Below, one piece after another: positions 27,094-35,328 of a DNA stretch of 64,000 nt; the stretch's first letter is position 1, and the number at the start of each line of letters is the position of its first letter. A program made the position numbers and the translations under genes. The notes beneath the pieces were generated by a model. That model was given only the letters and a program-made list of their open reading frames with translations, did no database searches and was not told the DNA's origin. This DNA comes from Curvibacter lanceolatus ATCC 14669 (GTDB taxonomy: Bacteria; Pseudomonadota; Gammaproteobacteria; Burkholderiales; Burkholderiaceae_C), in assembly GCF_000381265.1 (NCBI RefSeq), contig NZ_KB906265.1, forward strand, positions 62,001 through 126,000. The letters run 5' to 3'.

Positions 27094-27435
27094 ATGTCAC
27101 AACGGCCCATCCACTTGCCACAGGAACGCAGGATCGCCCCCTCGAAACTGACCGGGTACCTGCTCCACCCCAGCAACAGCCAGGGCAAAGCGGCCTTCTT
27201 CCAGCGGATGGGCTTCAGTCTGGAAAACTGGCCTGCACTGCAGCAGGCCTTGTTGATGCATGCCGAATCAGCCACCCTGATCGACGTGCTTGCCGGGCCG
27301 TATGGGGAACGCTACATTCTTAGCGGTCCACTGCTGACACCCATCGGACGTGTGCCGCCCCCCTTGCTGACCGCCGTCTGGATGCGTGAACACAGCCAGC
27401 ACTGGGCCAAACTCATCACGGCTTACCCCAGCTAA
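27094..27435 (+). CDS. DUF6883-like small protein
   Basis: A 113-residue protein of unknown function. The pattern KLTGYLLHPSNSQGKAAFFQRMGF, then GERYILSGPLLTPIGR, then TAVWMREHSQHWAKLITAYP matches the DUF6883 family as I recall it. The domain lacks a signal peptide or membrane segment. It is followed 18 bases later by a DUF4926-like gene; the two families commonly occur side by side. The start at 27094 is a choice among several in-frame codons and lacks a strong ribosome site. Confidence 0.65.
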   Translation: MSQRPIHLPQERRIAPSKLTGYLLHPSNSQGKAAFFQRMGFSLENWPALQQALLMHAESATLIDVLAGPYGERYILSGPLLTPIGRVPPPLLTAVWMREHSQHWAKLITAYPS

Positions 27436-27453
27436 GCCCAACAGGAGCCATCC

Positions 27454-27675
27454 ATGTTCAAGGAACACAGTCAGGTTGCCCTGTCCAGCCCACTGCCCCA
27501 CCTGGGCCTGCCTGCAGGCGCTTTGGGGGTAGTGATCCATGTGCATGGCCAGGGCGTGGCCTACGAGGTGGAGTTCTTCGACGCCAGCGAACGCACCCTG
27601 GGCGTTGAAACCCTGTCGGCACAACAGTTGAAGGCCACGGCGTTCCCACCTGGGGTGCACCCGGCCCACGCGTAG
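27454..27675 (+). CDS. DUF4926-like small protein
   Basis: A 73-residue protein with the DUF4926 pattern: SQVALSSPLPHLGLPAGALGVVIHVH, then YEVEFFDASERTLGVETLSAQQLKA, which suggests a small SH3-like beta-barrel. It is preceded by AGGAG and directly follows the DUF6883-like gene, so the two look like one transcript closed by a terminator. No toxin catalytic motif is visible in either. Function unknown. Confidence 0.7.
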   Translation: MFKEHSQVALSSPLPHLGLPAGALGVVIHVHGQGVAYEVEFFDASERTLGVETLSAQQLKATAFPPGVHPAHA

Positions 27676-27687
27676 TCCCACCCAGTG

Positions 27688-27709
27688 CCGTCACCCAGGT
27701 GACGGTTTT
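27688..27709 (+). terminator. Terminator after the DUF6883/DUF4926 pair
   Basis: CCGTCAC (27688-27694) pairs perfectly with GTGACGG (27699-27705) around CCAG, and TTTT follows at once. It lies 12 bases after the DUF4926-like stop codon. Confidence 0.7.
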
Positions 27710-27768
27710 CCGACGAATCGGTCGCCGCGGCGACTGTGCGGTCTGAGGGCGCTTGACAGAATCCGCCC

Positions 27769-28437
27769 ATGGGAACCCTCTACCTTGTGCGCCATGGCCA
27801 GGCCTCGTTTGGTGCCGACGATTACGACCGCCTCAGCGAGCTCGGTCACCGCCAAAGCGAACGCCTGGGCGAGTACTTCAAAGGCAAGGGTCTGGAATTC
27901 CAGGCCGTCATCACCGGCACCTTGCGCCGCCACCAGGAAACCTTTGCCGGCATCGCCCGCGGCCTGGACTGGCAGGCCCAGCCCGTGCTCTGGCCCGGCC
28001 TCAACGAGTACGACAGCGAGGCGGTGATCCACGCCATCCACCCCATGCCCCTGCCCAAGCCGGACACGCCTGAGTTGTACCGGCACCACTTCCGCCTGTT
28101 GCGCGATGGCCTGACGCAATGGATGGCCGGCGTGGTCAGCCCGCGCGGCATGCCCAGCTACAACGACTTCGTGCACGGCGTGAGCAGTGCCCTGGACCAC
28201 GTGCGCCAGAACTGCGAGGGCAACGTGCTGCTGGTCTCCAGCGGCGGGCCCATCTCGACCGCGGTGGGCCACATCCTGGGCACCACACCGGAGGCCACGA
28301 TCGAGCTCAACCTGCGCATCCGCAACAGTTCGGTGACCGAATTCCACTTCAATCCCAAGCGGCATTCGTTGGTCACCTACAACACCCTGCCCCACCTGGA
28401 CCACCCCGACCACGCCAGCTGGATCACCCACGCCTGA
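27769..28437 (+). CDS. Histidine phosphatase family protein
   Basis: A 222-residue cytoplasmic protein of the phosphoglycerate-mutase-like superfamily. The phospho-accepting histidine is in LYLVRHGQASFG at the N-terminus. The second catalytic His lies in LLVSSGGPISTAVGHIL in a modified form, with SGG in place of the usual THG, so the acid/base residue is shifted or absent. Broad-specificity phosphatases such as CobC and GpmB relatives look similar. Substrate unknown. A weak hairpin (GTGTTC/GAACAC, 28442-28460) lies four bases after the stop. Confidence 0.8.
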   Translation: MGTLYLVRHGQASFGADDYDRLSELGHRQSERLGEYFKGKGLEFQAVITGTLRRHQETFAGIARGLDWQAQPVLWPGLNEYDSEAVIHAIHPMPLPKPDTPELYRHHFRLLRDGLTQWMAGVVSPRGMPSYNDFVHGVSSALDHVRQNCEGNVLLVSSGGPISTAVGHILGTTPEATIELNLRIRNSSVTEFHFNPKRHSLVTYNTLPHLDHPDHASWITHA

Positions 28438-28537
28438 GCGTGTGTTCGAGCGCTGAACACGCCCCCCGGGTTTGTCCGCGCTCGGCGGCGGGTTTTCACG
28501 GTTGTACGGCGGCGACCTGCCTGCCGATACTGAAAGC

Positions 28538-29554
28538 ATGTTGAGCGCCCCTGCCCCCCTCACCCCACTGGCCCCTGAGCCGTCCGGTGCTTTGCCGCCC
28601 GGGGCCTGCGGCGTGGTGTTTCAAGGGGGCAGCAAGGCCGCCTTGCAGCAGGGCCACTGGCAGTTGATGGAACAGCTGCAGCAGCTGGGCCTGGCCAGCC
28701 TGGTCGACGTTCAATTGCTGCCTGCCGACGCCACCACGGCGCCCGCACTCCAGGTGGCGCTGCAACCCACCCTGATCGAGCACTGGGCCCCGGGCCATGA
28801 CACCCGGGCCCTGTCCAGAACCCTGGCGCTGGACACCCGGCACGCCGACGACTTGGCGCGCGAGATCATCGTGGCCTTGCTGGCCAGCCCGGTGGCCTTC
28901 GCATTTCCCAGCCATGCCGAGTGGGCGGCTGCCGTGCGGGTGCGCCAGGGCATCGTGCAGGCGGCACGCGACACCCGGCTCCACCCCGACCCGACCGGGC
29001 CGCGCCATCCCGCCGAGGATTGGCTGCTGCAGCCGGGCCGCCCCCCTCTGCTGCGCCCCGAGCGCCCCTTGACGGCCGCCCTGCAGGCCCTGCTGCAGCC
29101 CGCCCAGGGCCCGGGGTTTGCGCTGTCACCCTACCGCGCCTCGGAGTACGTGCTGCTGCTGGGCCTGGCCGAAGAAACCCGGCGCCACCACCCGGCGCTG
29201 TACAGCCGCCTGCAGACCCGCTTCCAGCATCGACCGGTGCGCGATTGCGATTTCCACCAGGCGCTGATGCGCCAGATCGGCAGCCCGGACGCCCCCCTGC
29301 CCAGCGGCTTTGCCGTGCCGGGCGACCGCGTCTGGCTGCGCCCGCCACCCGGCCCCGGGGGGCTTGAAACAGACCGGCCCATCGGCGGGCGCTGGGCCAT
29401 CTACCTGGGTCAGGGGCATTACCGTGAGTTTGAATTGCCGGTCAAACTCAGCGAGCAGCGCCCCTGGCACAGCCCGGAGCACACCGCCCACTGGCAACCC
29501 ATGCGCGAGTTTCCGCGCCTGCTGTGCCCGGGCAGCAGCGACATCGCGCTCTGA
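28538..29554 (+). CDS. Unrecognised protein upstream of the sigma-54 activator
   Basis: A 338-residue protein I do not recognise. It has no signal peptide or membrane helix. It begins with a Pro/Ala-rich stretch, then GACGVVFQGGSKAALQQGHWQLMEQLQQLG, and ends in a compact C-terminal part with WAIYLGQGHYREFELPVKLSEQ and WQPMREFPRL. Several short Pro-rich loops interrupt it. Codon and base use resemble the neighbours. ATG 28538 is chosen over an upstream TTG. It lies 46 bases before the NifA-like regulator gene on the same strand, so a link with that system is possible. Confidence 0.6.
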   Translation: MLSAPAPLTPLAPEPSGALPPGACGVVFQGGSKAALQQGHWQLMEQLQQLGLASLVDVQLLPADATTAPALQVALQPTLIEHWAPGHDTRALSRTLALDTRHADDLAREIIVALLASPVAFAFPSHAEWAAAVRVRQGIVQAARDTRLHPDPTGPRHPAEDWLLQPGRPPLLRPERPLTAALQALLQPAQGPGFALSPYRASEYVLLLGLAEETRRHHPALYSRLQTRFQHRPVRDCDFHQALMRQIGSPDAPLPSGFAVPGDRVWLRPPPGPGGLETDRPIGGRWAIYLGQGHYREFELPVKLSEQRPWHSPEHTAHWQPMREFPRLLCPGSSDIAL

Positions 29555-29585
29555 GCCCACCCGGCGGCGTTGAACCTCTGCGGGC

Positions 29586-29600
29586 TGGCACGGCAACTGC
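29586..29600 (+). promoter_or_regulatory. Sigma-54-like -24/-12 element at the regulator start
   Basis: TGGCACG (29586-29592), four bases, then CTGC (29597-29600) matches the -24/-12 consensus TGGCACG-N4-TTGC with one mismatch and correct GG-to-GC spacing. Transcription would begin near 29611, inside the annotated gene, so either the real start codon is further in or the match is chance. Confidence 0.3.
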
Positions 29601-31238
29601 ATGGCGACCGGCATGGCCCAGCCTCCCCAACCGCCCCCTCCTTCCAGCCGGGCAACGGCCACCGACTGGCACGCCCAGGAACTGCTGCTGATGCACGAGG
29701 TGATGCGCCTGGTAGGCCGCAGCCTCAGCCCCGAGACCGTGCTGCGCGAGATGCTGCACCTGATGAGCGAGCTGCTGGGCCTGAACCGGGGCCGCATCGT
29801 GCTGCGCGAGCCCGAATCGACTCAGGCCAGCATCCAGCATGCCTACGGCCTGACAGCCGCCGAATGTCAGCGCGGCCAATATGCGCTGGGCGAAGGCATC
29901 ACCGGGCGGGTGCTGGCCAGCGGGCAAGCCGCCATCGTGCAGGACATCGACCATGAGCCCTTGTTCCTGTTCCGCTCGGTGCAACGCGCCGAACTGCCCC
30001 CCGAAACCGTGGCCTTCATCGCCTTGCCGATCACGGCCAACGGCCAGACCCTGGGCGTGCTGGCCTGCCACCGGCTCCGCAGCCGCCAGCGCCACCTGAA
30101 CGATGACCTGGCGCTGCTGCGCGTGCTGGCCACCCTGGCCGGGCAGCTGCTGCAGTTGCAGCAACTGGTGAGCGAGCAGACGCGCCAGCTCGAAGCCCGC
30201 AACACCCAGCTGGCGCGCGCCCTGCAAACCCAGGCGGCACGCTACGGCCTGATCGGCAGTTCACCCGCCCTGCTGCAGGCGCTGGGTGAGCTTGAGCAGG
30301 TCTCGCAGGCCAGCGTGAGCGTGCTGCTGCTGGGTGAATCGGGCACCGGCAAGGAGCTGTTCGCCCGCGCCGTGCACCTGGCCAGCGGGCGGCGTGACCA
30401 GCCCTTCATCAAGGTGAACTGCGCCGCCATCCCCGAGACGCTGTTCGAATCCGAGCTGTTCGGACACGAGAAAGGCGCCTTCACCGGCGCCGTGGCGGCG
30501 CGCCCGGGCTGGTTCGAGCAGGCCGATGGCGGCACCCTGTTCCTGGACGAGGTGGGCGAGCTGCCCCTGGGCCTGCAATCCAAACTGCTGCGCACGCTGC
30601 AGGAGGGCACCCTGGTGCGCCTGGGGGGACGGCGCGAACAGCGGGTGGACGTGCGCCTGGTGGCCGCCACCCACCGCGACCTGTCGGCGGACGTGCAGGC
30701 GGGCCGCTTCCGCCAGGATCTGTATTACCGGCTCAATGTGATCCCGATCCGCTTGCCCTCGTTGCGCGAGCGGCGCGAAGACATCCAGGCCCTGGCCCTG
30801 CATTTCGTGAGCCGCGCCAACCAGGCCCACCAGCGCAACGTGAACCTCACGCCCGAGGCACTGCAAGCCCTGGCGCAACAAGACTGGCCCGGCAACATCC
30901 GCGAGCTGGGCAATTTCATTGAACGCCTGGTGCTGTTGAGCGGACACAGCTCGGTGAGCCAGGCCCAGTTGCTGCGCCTGCTGCGCCAAAGCCAGAGCGG
31001 GGCCCAGGCCGACAACACCCCCGCCCTCGCCCCGGCACGGGCCTGGCCCGGCAGGCCGGCCGACGATGCCGCGCCCGCTCCATTGGTGCGCGACTACCAG
31101 AGCACCCACGCCCACCCGGTGGCCCAGTTGCAGGAGGCCCTGCAGCGGCACCACGGCAACCAGTCGCGCGCGGCCCAAAGCCTGGGCCTGACCCTGCGCC
31201 AGTTTGCCTACCGCCTGCGCAAGGCCGGCTTGCGCTGA
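29601..31238 (+). CDS. NifA-like sigma-54-dependent activator (GAF-AAA-Fis)
   Basis: A 545-residue enhancer-binding protein. Residues about 25-190 form a GAF domain of the NifA/AnfA type ([26 protein letters not shown]). The AAA domain has the P-loop GESGTGKE at 245-252, the sigma-54 contact loop GAFTGA at 292-297 and the Walker B segment [12 protein letters not shown]. The last 30 residues hold a Fis-type helix-turn-helix ([24 protein letters not shown]). The ligand is unknown; there is no nif gene nearby. It very likely drives the operon at 31471-34560, whose promoter is of the -24/-12 type. ATG 29691 (Met31, with AGGA upstream) is an alternative start. Confidence 0.92.
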   Translation: MATGMAQPPQPPPPSSRATATDWHAQELLLMHEVMRLVGRSLSPETVLREMLHLMSELLGLNRGRIVLREPESTQASIQHAYGLTAAECQRGQYALGEGITGRVLASGQAAIVQDIDHEPLFLFRSVQRAELPPETVAFIALPITANGQTLGVLACHRLRSRQRHLNDDLALLRVLATLAGQLLQLQQLVSEQTRQLEARNTQLARALQTQAARYGLIGSSPALLQALGELEQVSQASVSVLLLGESGTGKELFARAVHLASGRRDQPFIKVNCAAIPETLFESELFGHEKGAFTGAVAARPGWFEQADGGTLFLDEVGELPLGLQSKLLRTLQEGTLVRLGGRREQRVDVRLVAATHRDLSADVQAGRFRQDLYYRLNVIPIRLPSLRERREDIQALALHFVSRANQAHQRNVNLTPEALQALAQQDWPGNIRELGNFIERLVLLSGHSSVSQAQLLRLLRQSQSGAQADNTPALAPARAWPGRPADDAAPAPLVRDYQSTHAHPVAQLQEALQRHHGNQSRAAQSLGLTLRQFAYRLRKAGLR

Positions 31239-31244
31239 ACCAGG

Positions 31245-31272
31245 GTCGACAAATTGTCGACATTGGGTCGAC
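31245..31272 (+). promoter_or_regulatory. Triple GTCGAC array, candidate enhancer (UAS)
   Basis: GTCGAC occurs at 31245, 31256 and 31267, that is, three copies each 11 bp apart on one face of the helix. The first pair forms a 17-bp palindrome with one central odd base (GTCGACAA-A-TTGTCGAC); the second and third form TGTCGAC-N5-GTCGACA. The array begins seven bases after the activator gene and lies about 120 bases upstream of the -24 element, the expected distance for an activator site with DNA looping. An IHF-like AATCAA-N4-TCG lies at 31287-31299. Confidence 0.7.
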
Positions 31273-31393
31273 ACAGGCGCAATGTCAATCAAGGTATCGC
31301 GCCTGCATTTGCTTCTCTATTGATAGCAAACTTACCAATCTCGTCAATACCCTCAGACGATTCAGCCGCTGCCAGGCAAGGCTTGACCAGGCC

Positions 31394-31409
31394 TGGCACA
31401 GCGGTTGCA
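31394..31409 (+). promoter_or_regulatory. Sigma-54 (-24/-12) promoter of the osmC-like operon
   Basis: TGGCAC (31394-31399) and TTGCA (31405-31409) with exact GG-to-GC spacing give a near-perfect -24/-12 promoter. It lies 62 bases upstream of the OsmC-like start codon and downstream of a NifA-like activator gene and its candidate enhancer. Confidence 0.85.
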
Positions 31410-31470
31410 AAGAAGCAGGCATGCCTGGGCTGTCAGCCCTCCGCTTTCCCCCCCACCAAGGACCTGCACC

Positions 31471-32034
31471 ATGACCGAAGCCTCCGCCCTCGACACCCCC
31501 ACCACCGTCAAGGCCTACCTGCGCCCCATCGACAGCGAAGGCCTCGCCGCCTTTGCCGCCAAGGGCCGGGCCAATCCCGCCAGCCGCGGCACCAACAAGG
31601 TCCACACCGTGATGGAGGGGCAGTACCGCTCGCTCAGCACCGTGGGCCAGCACACCCCGGTGGTGGTGGACGAGCCCCTGCACCTGTTCGGCCAGGACAC
31701 CGCGCCCGCCCCGGGCGAGATCGTGCTGTCGGGACTGGGCGGCTGTCTGGCCGTGGGCATCACCGCCGTGGCCACCTGGAAGCAGGTCAAGCTGAGCAAG
31801 CTGGAGGTGTTTCTGGAGGGCGACATCGGCAACCCGGCCGCCTGGGGAGCCGGCGGCGCGCTCGAAAAAACACCCCCCGAAATGGGCTTCCAGGCCATCC
31901 GCGTGAAGGTGGTGGTGGAAGGCGACGCCCCGCGTGAAGTGCTGGACGAGATCGTGCAGCACGCCAACTTCTACTCGCCGGTGGCCAACACCTTGCGCAA
32001 CCCGATCCCGTTCACGATCAGCCTGGCTGATTGA
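31471..32034 (+). CDS. OsmC-family protein with one usual cysteine replaced by serine
   Basis: A 187-residue protein with the OsmC fold pattern. The first conserved cysteine is present (C92 in LSGLGGCLAVGITAVA). The second, normally in a CPVxNTL motif, is Ser169 in YSPVANTLRNPIPF, so the two-cysteine hydroperoxide cycle of OsmC/Ohr cannot run as usual. It may act on another substrate or as a binding or thiol-transfer protein. It is first in a sigma-54-driven operon with a flavoenzyme and a rubredoxin reductase. ATG 31471 follows an AAGGA site. Confidence 0.85.
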   Translation: MTEASALDTPTTVKAYLRPIDSEGLAAFAAKGRANPASRGTNKVHTVMEGQYRSLSTVGQHTPVVVDEPLHLFGQDTAPAPGEIVLSGLGGCLAVGITAVATWKQVKLSKLEVFLEGDIGNPAAWGAGGALEKTPPEMGFQAIRVKVVVEGDAPREVLDEIVQHANFYSPVANTLRNPIPFTISLAD

Positions 32035-32098
32035 GCGATCGCCCTCCGCCGGCGCCCATCCGCTGCCCCCACCCCTCCAGCCACCCAAGGACTTGAGC

Positions 32099-33241
32099 AT
32101 GAACCCCGCTGACCTGCCCCCCGAAGTTCGAGCCGGCGACCTGCTGGCAGCCACCCGCGTCCTGGCCCAGGGCCCGCTGCGCGAGCAGGTCCAGGCCATC
32201 GACCGCGAAGGCCTGTACCCGCAGGCACTGCTGCAGGCCCTGGCCGCCGCCGGGGCCATGAGCGCCCACCTGGACAGCGACCAGGGCCCCGGCGACTACG
32301 CGCTGGCCATCCAGGCCATGGCCGAGGTGTCGCGGGTGTGCGGCGCCACCGGCTTCATGATGTGGTGCCAGGCTGTGGCGGGCCTGTACCTGCAGCAGTC
32401 GGGCCAGCCGGCACTGAGCGGCGAGGTGCTGGCGGCCCATGTGAGCGGCAAGCGCCTGGGTGGCACCGCCCTGTCCAACCCCATGAAAAGCTTTGCGCAG
32501 ATCGAAAGCCTGCTGCTCAAGGCCACCCCGGTGCCCGGCGGCTACCGGGTCAGCGGCACCCTGCCCTGGGTCAGCAACCTGGGCCCAGACCACTACTGCG
32601 GCGCCATCGCTGCGGTACAGACCGGGGATGCCGCCGCCGCCGCGCCGCACGAGATCATGTTCCTGCTGCGCTGCGATGCGCCCGGAGTGACGCTGCGCGA
32701 GTGCCCCTCGTTCTCGGGCATGGAGGGCACGGCCACCTATGCGCTGCGCGTGAAAGACCTGTTCGTGGGCGAGGGCGAACTCATGGCCGACCCGGCACGC
32801 CCTTTCATCGCCCGCATCCGGGCCGCCTTTGTGATGCTGCAATGCGGCATGGCCGTGGGCATCACCCAGGGCGCCATCGACTCCATGTGGGAGGTCGAAC
32901 CCCAGCTGGGCCACGTCAACCAGTACCTGGAAGACCGGCCCGACGCGCTGCAGGCCGAGCTCGACGGCCTGAGCCAGCGTGTCATGCAGCTGGCCCGCAC
33001 CCCCTACAACACCGACAAGGACTTCTTCATCGACGTGCTGGATGCCCGCGCCCATGGGGCCGAACTGTGCCTGCGTGCGGCCCAGTCGGCCCTGATGCAC
33101 CAGGGCGCGCGCGGCTACCTGATGAGCTCGGAGGTGCAACGCCGGGTGCGTGAATCGCACTTCGTGGCCATCGTCACGCCCGCCATCAAACACCTGCGCA
33201 AGGAAATCGCACGGCTGAGCGCCGAGGAGCTGCCGGCATGA
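32099..33241 (+). CDS. Acyl-CoA-dehydrogenase-fold flavoprotein
   Basis: A 380-residue protein with the three-domain acyl-CoA dehydrogenase pattern: helical N-terminus, a middle beta domain ([32 protein letters not shown]), and a C-terminal helical bundle starting [24 protein letters not shown]. The family includes true dehydrogenases but also DszC- and SfnC-type flavin monooxygenases and nitroalkane oxidases. The adjacent fused rubredoxin/reductase suggests an electron supply, which favours a redox role other than ordinary beta-oxidation; no ETF or thiolase is near. Its stop overlaps the next start by four bases. Confidence 0.85.
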   Translation: MNPADLPPEVRAGDLLAATRVLAQGPLREQVQAIDREGLYPQALLQALAAAGAMSAHLDSDQGPGDYALAIQAMAEVSRVCGATGFMMWCQAVAGLYLQQSGQPALSGEVLAAHVSGKRLGGTALSNPMKSFAQIESLLLKATPVPGGYRVSGTLPWVSNLGPDHYCGAIAAVQTGDAAAAAPHEIMFLLRCDAPGVTLRECPSFSGMEGTATYALRVKDLFVGEGELMADPARPFIARIRAAFVMLQCGMAVGITQGAIDSMWEVEPQLGHVNQYLEDRPDALQAELDGLSQRVMQLARTPYNTDKDFFIDVLDARAHGAELCLRAAQSALMHQGARGYLMSSEVQRRVRESHFVAIVTPAIKHLRKEIARLSAEELPA

Positions 33242-34560
33242 TCCCCTCCGGCCCCACCGGCCCCTCCGCCCCCACCGCCCCCCGGCCCGACGCCCGCCCC
33301 AGCCCCGTGGGCCTGGCCATCGAGGCCCTGGCCCCGGCGTGGCAGACCTACATCTGCCACGCCTGCGGTTACCTGTATGACGAAGCGCTGGGCGACCCGG
33401 ACAGCGGCCTGCCCCCAGGCACCCGCTTCGCCGACATCCCGGACGACTGGGCCTGCCCGCTGTGCGGGGTGACCAAGAGCGACTTTTCGCCCTACACCGC
33501 CCCCAGCCCGGAGCGCCTGCGTCAGCCTCTGCCGCAGCCACCTGCCCCCCAGGGCCGTGCCCGTCGGGGCGATGCGGGCATCGTCATCGTGGGCGCCGGC
33601 AAAGCGGGCTGGCAACTCGCCGAAACCCTGCGCCAGCACGATGCCAACCTGCCCATCACCCTGGTCAGCGCCTGCGCCGGCGACCGTTACGACAAGCCCC
33701 TGCTCTCGGTCGCCCTGGCGCGCCAGCTGCCCCCCGAAGGCCTGGTCAAGGAAAGCGGGCCCGATGCGGCCCGGCGCCTGAACCTGCGCCTGCTGCCCCA
33801 CACGCAGGCGGTGCGCATCTGCGCCGAAACGCGGCAACTGCGCACCACCCGGGGCAACCTGGGCTACCGCCAGCTGGTGCTGGCCCATGGGGCCGAGGCC
33901 GAGCTGCCGGCGGGGCTGGCGCCCGGTCTGTGCTGGCGCATCAACCACCTGGCGGCCTACCAGCGCCTGCGCCAGGCCCTGGGCGACAGCCCGCGTGACG
34001 TGCTGGTGCTGGGCGCCGGCCTGATCGGTTGCGAACTGGCCAACGACCTGGCCCTGGGCGGCCACCGCGTGCGCCTGCTGGACACCGCCAGCGAACCCCT
34101 GGCCCGCTGGCAGGCCCAGGCAGCCGGGGCCCAGTTGCTGGCCGCCTGGCAGGGCCTGGCCATCACCTTCGAGGGGGGGCAGACCGTGGCCAGCGTGACA
34201 CGCTCGGCCGACAGCGGGCGCTACCACGTGCACACCGCGGGCGGCCAGCACCACGAGGTGGACCAGGTGGTGGTGGCCGCCGGCCTGCACACCCCCGGCC
34301 GCCTGGCACGCAGCGCCGGGCTGCAATGGCGCGATGGGATCGCGGTGGACCCGGCCACACTGGCCACCAGCCAGCCCGGCATCCACGCCCTGGGCGACTG
34401 CATCACCGTCGAGGGGGTGGCCAGCCGTTACATCGAGCCGATTGCCCGCCAGGTCAGCACCCTGGCAGCGGCCTTGCTGGGCCAGGCCGCCGTGCCTTAC
34501 GAGGCCAGGCCGGCGCTGGTGCGGGTCAAGACCAGCTCGCACCCGCTGACGCTGCACTGA
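33238..34560 (+). CDS. Rubredoxin fused to rubredoxin/ferredoxin-type NAD(P)H reductase
   Basis: A 440-residue fusion. After a Pro-rich leader, residues 38-83 are a rubredoxin with four iron ligands C40, C43, C73 and C76 (YICHACGY and WACPLCG). Residues 112-440 form a two-dinucleotide-fold FAD/NAD reductase (FAD motif [18 protein letters not shown] motif [16 protein letters not shown], and HALGDC near the end). Electrons from NAD(P)H could pass via FAD to the in-cis rubredoxin. Acceptors of such chains include alkane hydroxylases, flavodiiron proteins and rubrerythrins, none of which is encoded next to it. The start overlaps the flavoprotein gene by four bases. Confidence 0.9.
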   Translation: MIPSGPTGPSAPTAPRPDARPSPVGLAIEALAPAWQTYICHACGYLYDEALGDPDSGLPPGTRFADIPDDWACPLCGVTKSDFSPYTAPSPERLRQPLPQPPAPQGRARRGDAGIVIVGAGKAGWQLAETLRQHDANLPITLVSACAGDRYDKPLLSVALARQLPPEGLVKESGPDAARRLNLRLLPHTQAVRICAETRQLRTTRGNLGYRQLVLAHGAEAELPAGLAPGLCWRINHLAAYQRLRQALGDSPRDVLVLGAGLIGCELANDLALGGHRVRLLDTASEPLARWQAQAAGAQLLAAWQGLAITFEGGQTVASVTRSADSGRYHVHTAGGQHHEVDQVVVAAGLHTPGRLARSAGLQWRDGIAVDPATLATSQPGIHALGDCITVEGVASRYIEPIARQVSTLAAALLGQAAVPYEARPALVRVKTSSHPLTLH

Positions 34561-34579
34561 AGGCCAACGCGCACGGGAT

Positions 34580-34593
34580 TCGATCCAGATCAA
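34580..34593 (+). promoter_or_regulatory. FNR/CRP-type half-palindrome
   Basis: TCGAT-CCAG-ATCAA differs by one base from the FNR/ANR consensus TTGAT-N4-ATCAA. It lies about 110 bases upstream of the membrane-protein gene at 34696 and just after the rubredoxin-reductase stop. One isolated match of this kind can occur by chance. Confidence 0.3.
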
Positions 34594-34610
34594 GGAACAG
34601 CGCCGTGACA

Positions 34611-34680
34611 CGGCCCGGCCACGCCGCTGTCAAATCACTTTCATGCGGGCCGGTCACGCTGCGGTCATTCCTTTTTCATG
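34611..34680 (+). repeat. Two tandem imperfect 35-bp repeats
   Basis: Bases 34611-34645 and 34646-34680 align without gaps at about 26 of 35 positions; both begin with CGGSCCGG and end with TTTCATG or TTCATG. They fill the leader of the gene at 34696 up to its ribosome site TAGGAG. They look like an old local duplication and may be a doubled regulatory site. Confidence 0.6.
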
Positions 34681-34695
34681 ACCTAGGAGTTTGCC

Positions 34696-35301
34696 GTGCG
34701 TGATTTCCTGCAGAAAGTCGACACCCTGCGCTGGGACGACCACCGTTACTACCACCAGTGCCGCATCAACCAGACGCTGCACCTGATCAGCGCCATCAGC
34801 TTTCTGTGCGCCTACGCCTTGCTGTTCGTCGACCCGGCGGCCGCCGCGATGGTGGGCTGGCTGGTGGGCATGGTGACGCGCCAGTCGGGCCATATCTTCT
34901 TCGAGCCGCGCGGCTACGACAGCGTCAACCAGGCCACCGACGCCCACAAGGAGGCCATCAAGGTGGGCTACAACATGCGCCGCAAGGCCATCCTGATCGG
35001 GGTGTGGCTGGCGCTGCCGGCCGTGCTGGCCTGGCGCCGCGACCTGTTCGGGCTGATCCACCCCGATGCCGGCTTGGCCGGCTACGCCCACGATGTGGGC
35101 CTGCTGTGGCTGGCTCTGGGGGTCACCGGGCTGCTGCTGCGCACCCTGCACCTGTTCGTGCTGCGCAGCCCGGCCTGGGGCCTGGCCTGGGCTTTCAAGA
35201 TCATCACCGACCCGATCCACAACGTGCAGATCTACTGGCGCTCGCCGGTGGCCCTGCTGCGCGGCGAGCGGCTGGACCCGATGCAGGCGCCACGCCACTG
35301 A
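34696..35301 (+). CDS. Conserved membrane protein, possibly Mpo1/DUF962-like
   Basis: A 201-residue protein starting with GTG, with TAGGAG seven bases upstream. It has about four hydrophobic segments (near 28-45, 48-58, 95-115, 130-155). The charged stretch RQSGHIFFEPRGYDSVNQATDAHKEAIKVGYNMRRKAI lies between the pairs and holds conserved-looking His and Glu residues. The GHxFFE pattern recalls the Mpo1/DUF962 family, but the match is remote. The C-terminal part is amphipathic with FKIITDPIHNVQIYWRSP. Function unknown; the upstream tandem repeat and FNR-like site hint at its own regulation. Confidence 0.55.
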   Translation: MRDFLQKVDTLRWDDHRYYHQCRINQTLHLISAISFLCAYALLFVDPAAAAMVGWLVGMVTRQSGHIFFEPRGYDSVNQATDAHKEAIKVGYNMRRKAILIGVWLALPAVLAWRRDLFGLIHPDAGLAGYAHDVGLLWLALGVTGLLLRTLHLFVLRSPAWGLAWAFKIITDPIHNVQIYWRSPVALLRGERLDPMQAPRH

Positions 35302-35328
35302 ACGCGGGCCGCGCTCCGCCAGATCGGT

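Noticed and set aside
27753-27758. TTGACA just before the histidine phosphatase gene
   Set aside because: It looks like a -35 box, but the matching -10 box would lie inside the coding sequence, ten bases after the start codon.
29601-31238. Calling the activator NorR
   Set aside because: The adjacent rubredoxin reductase suggested norRVW, but the GAF domain resembles NifA/AnfA and no flavorubredoxin gene is present.
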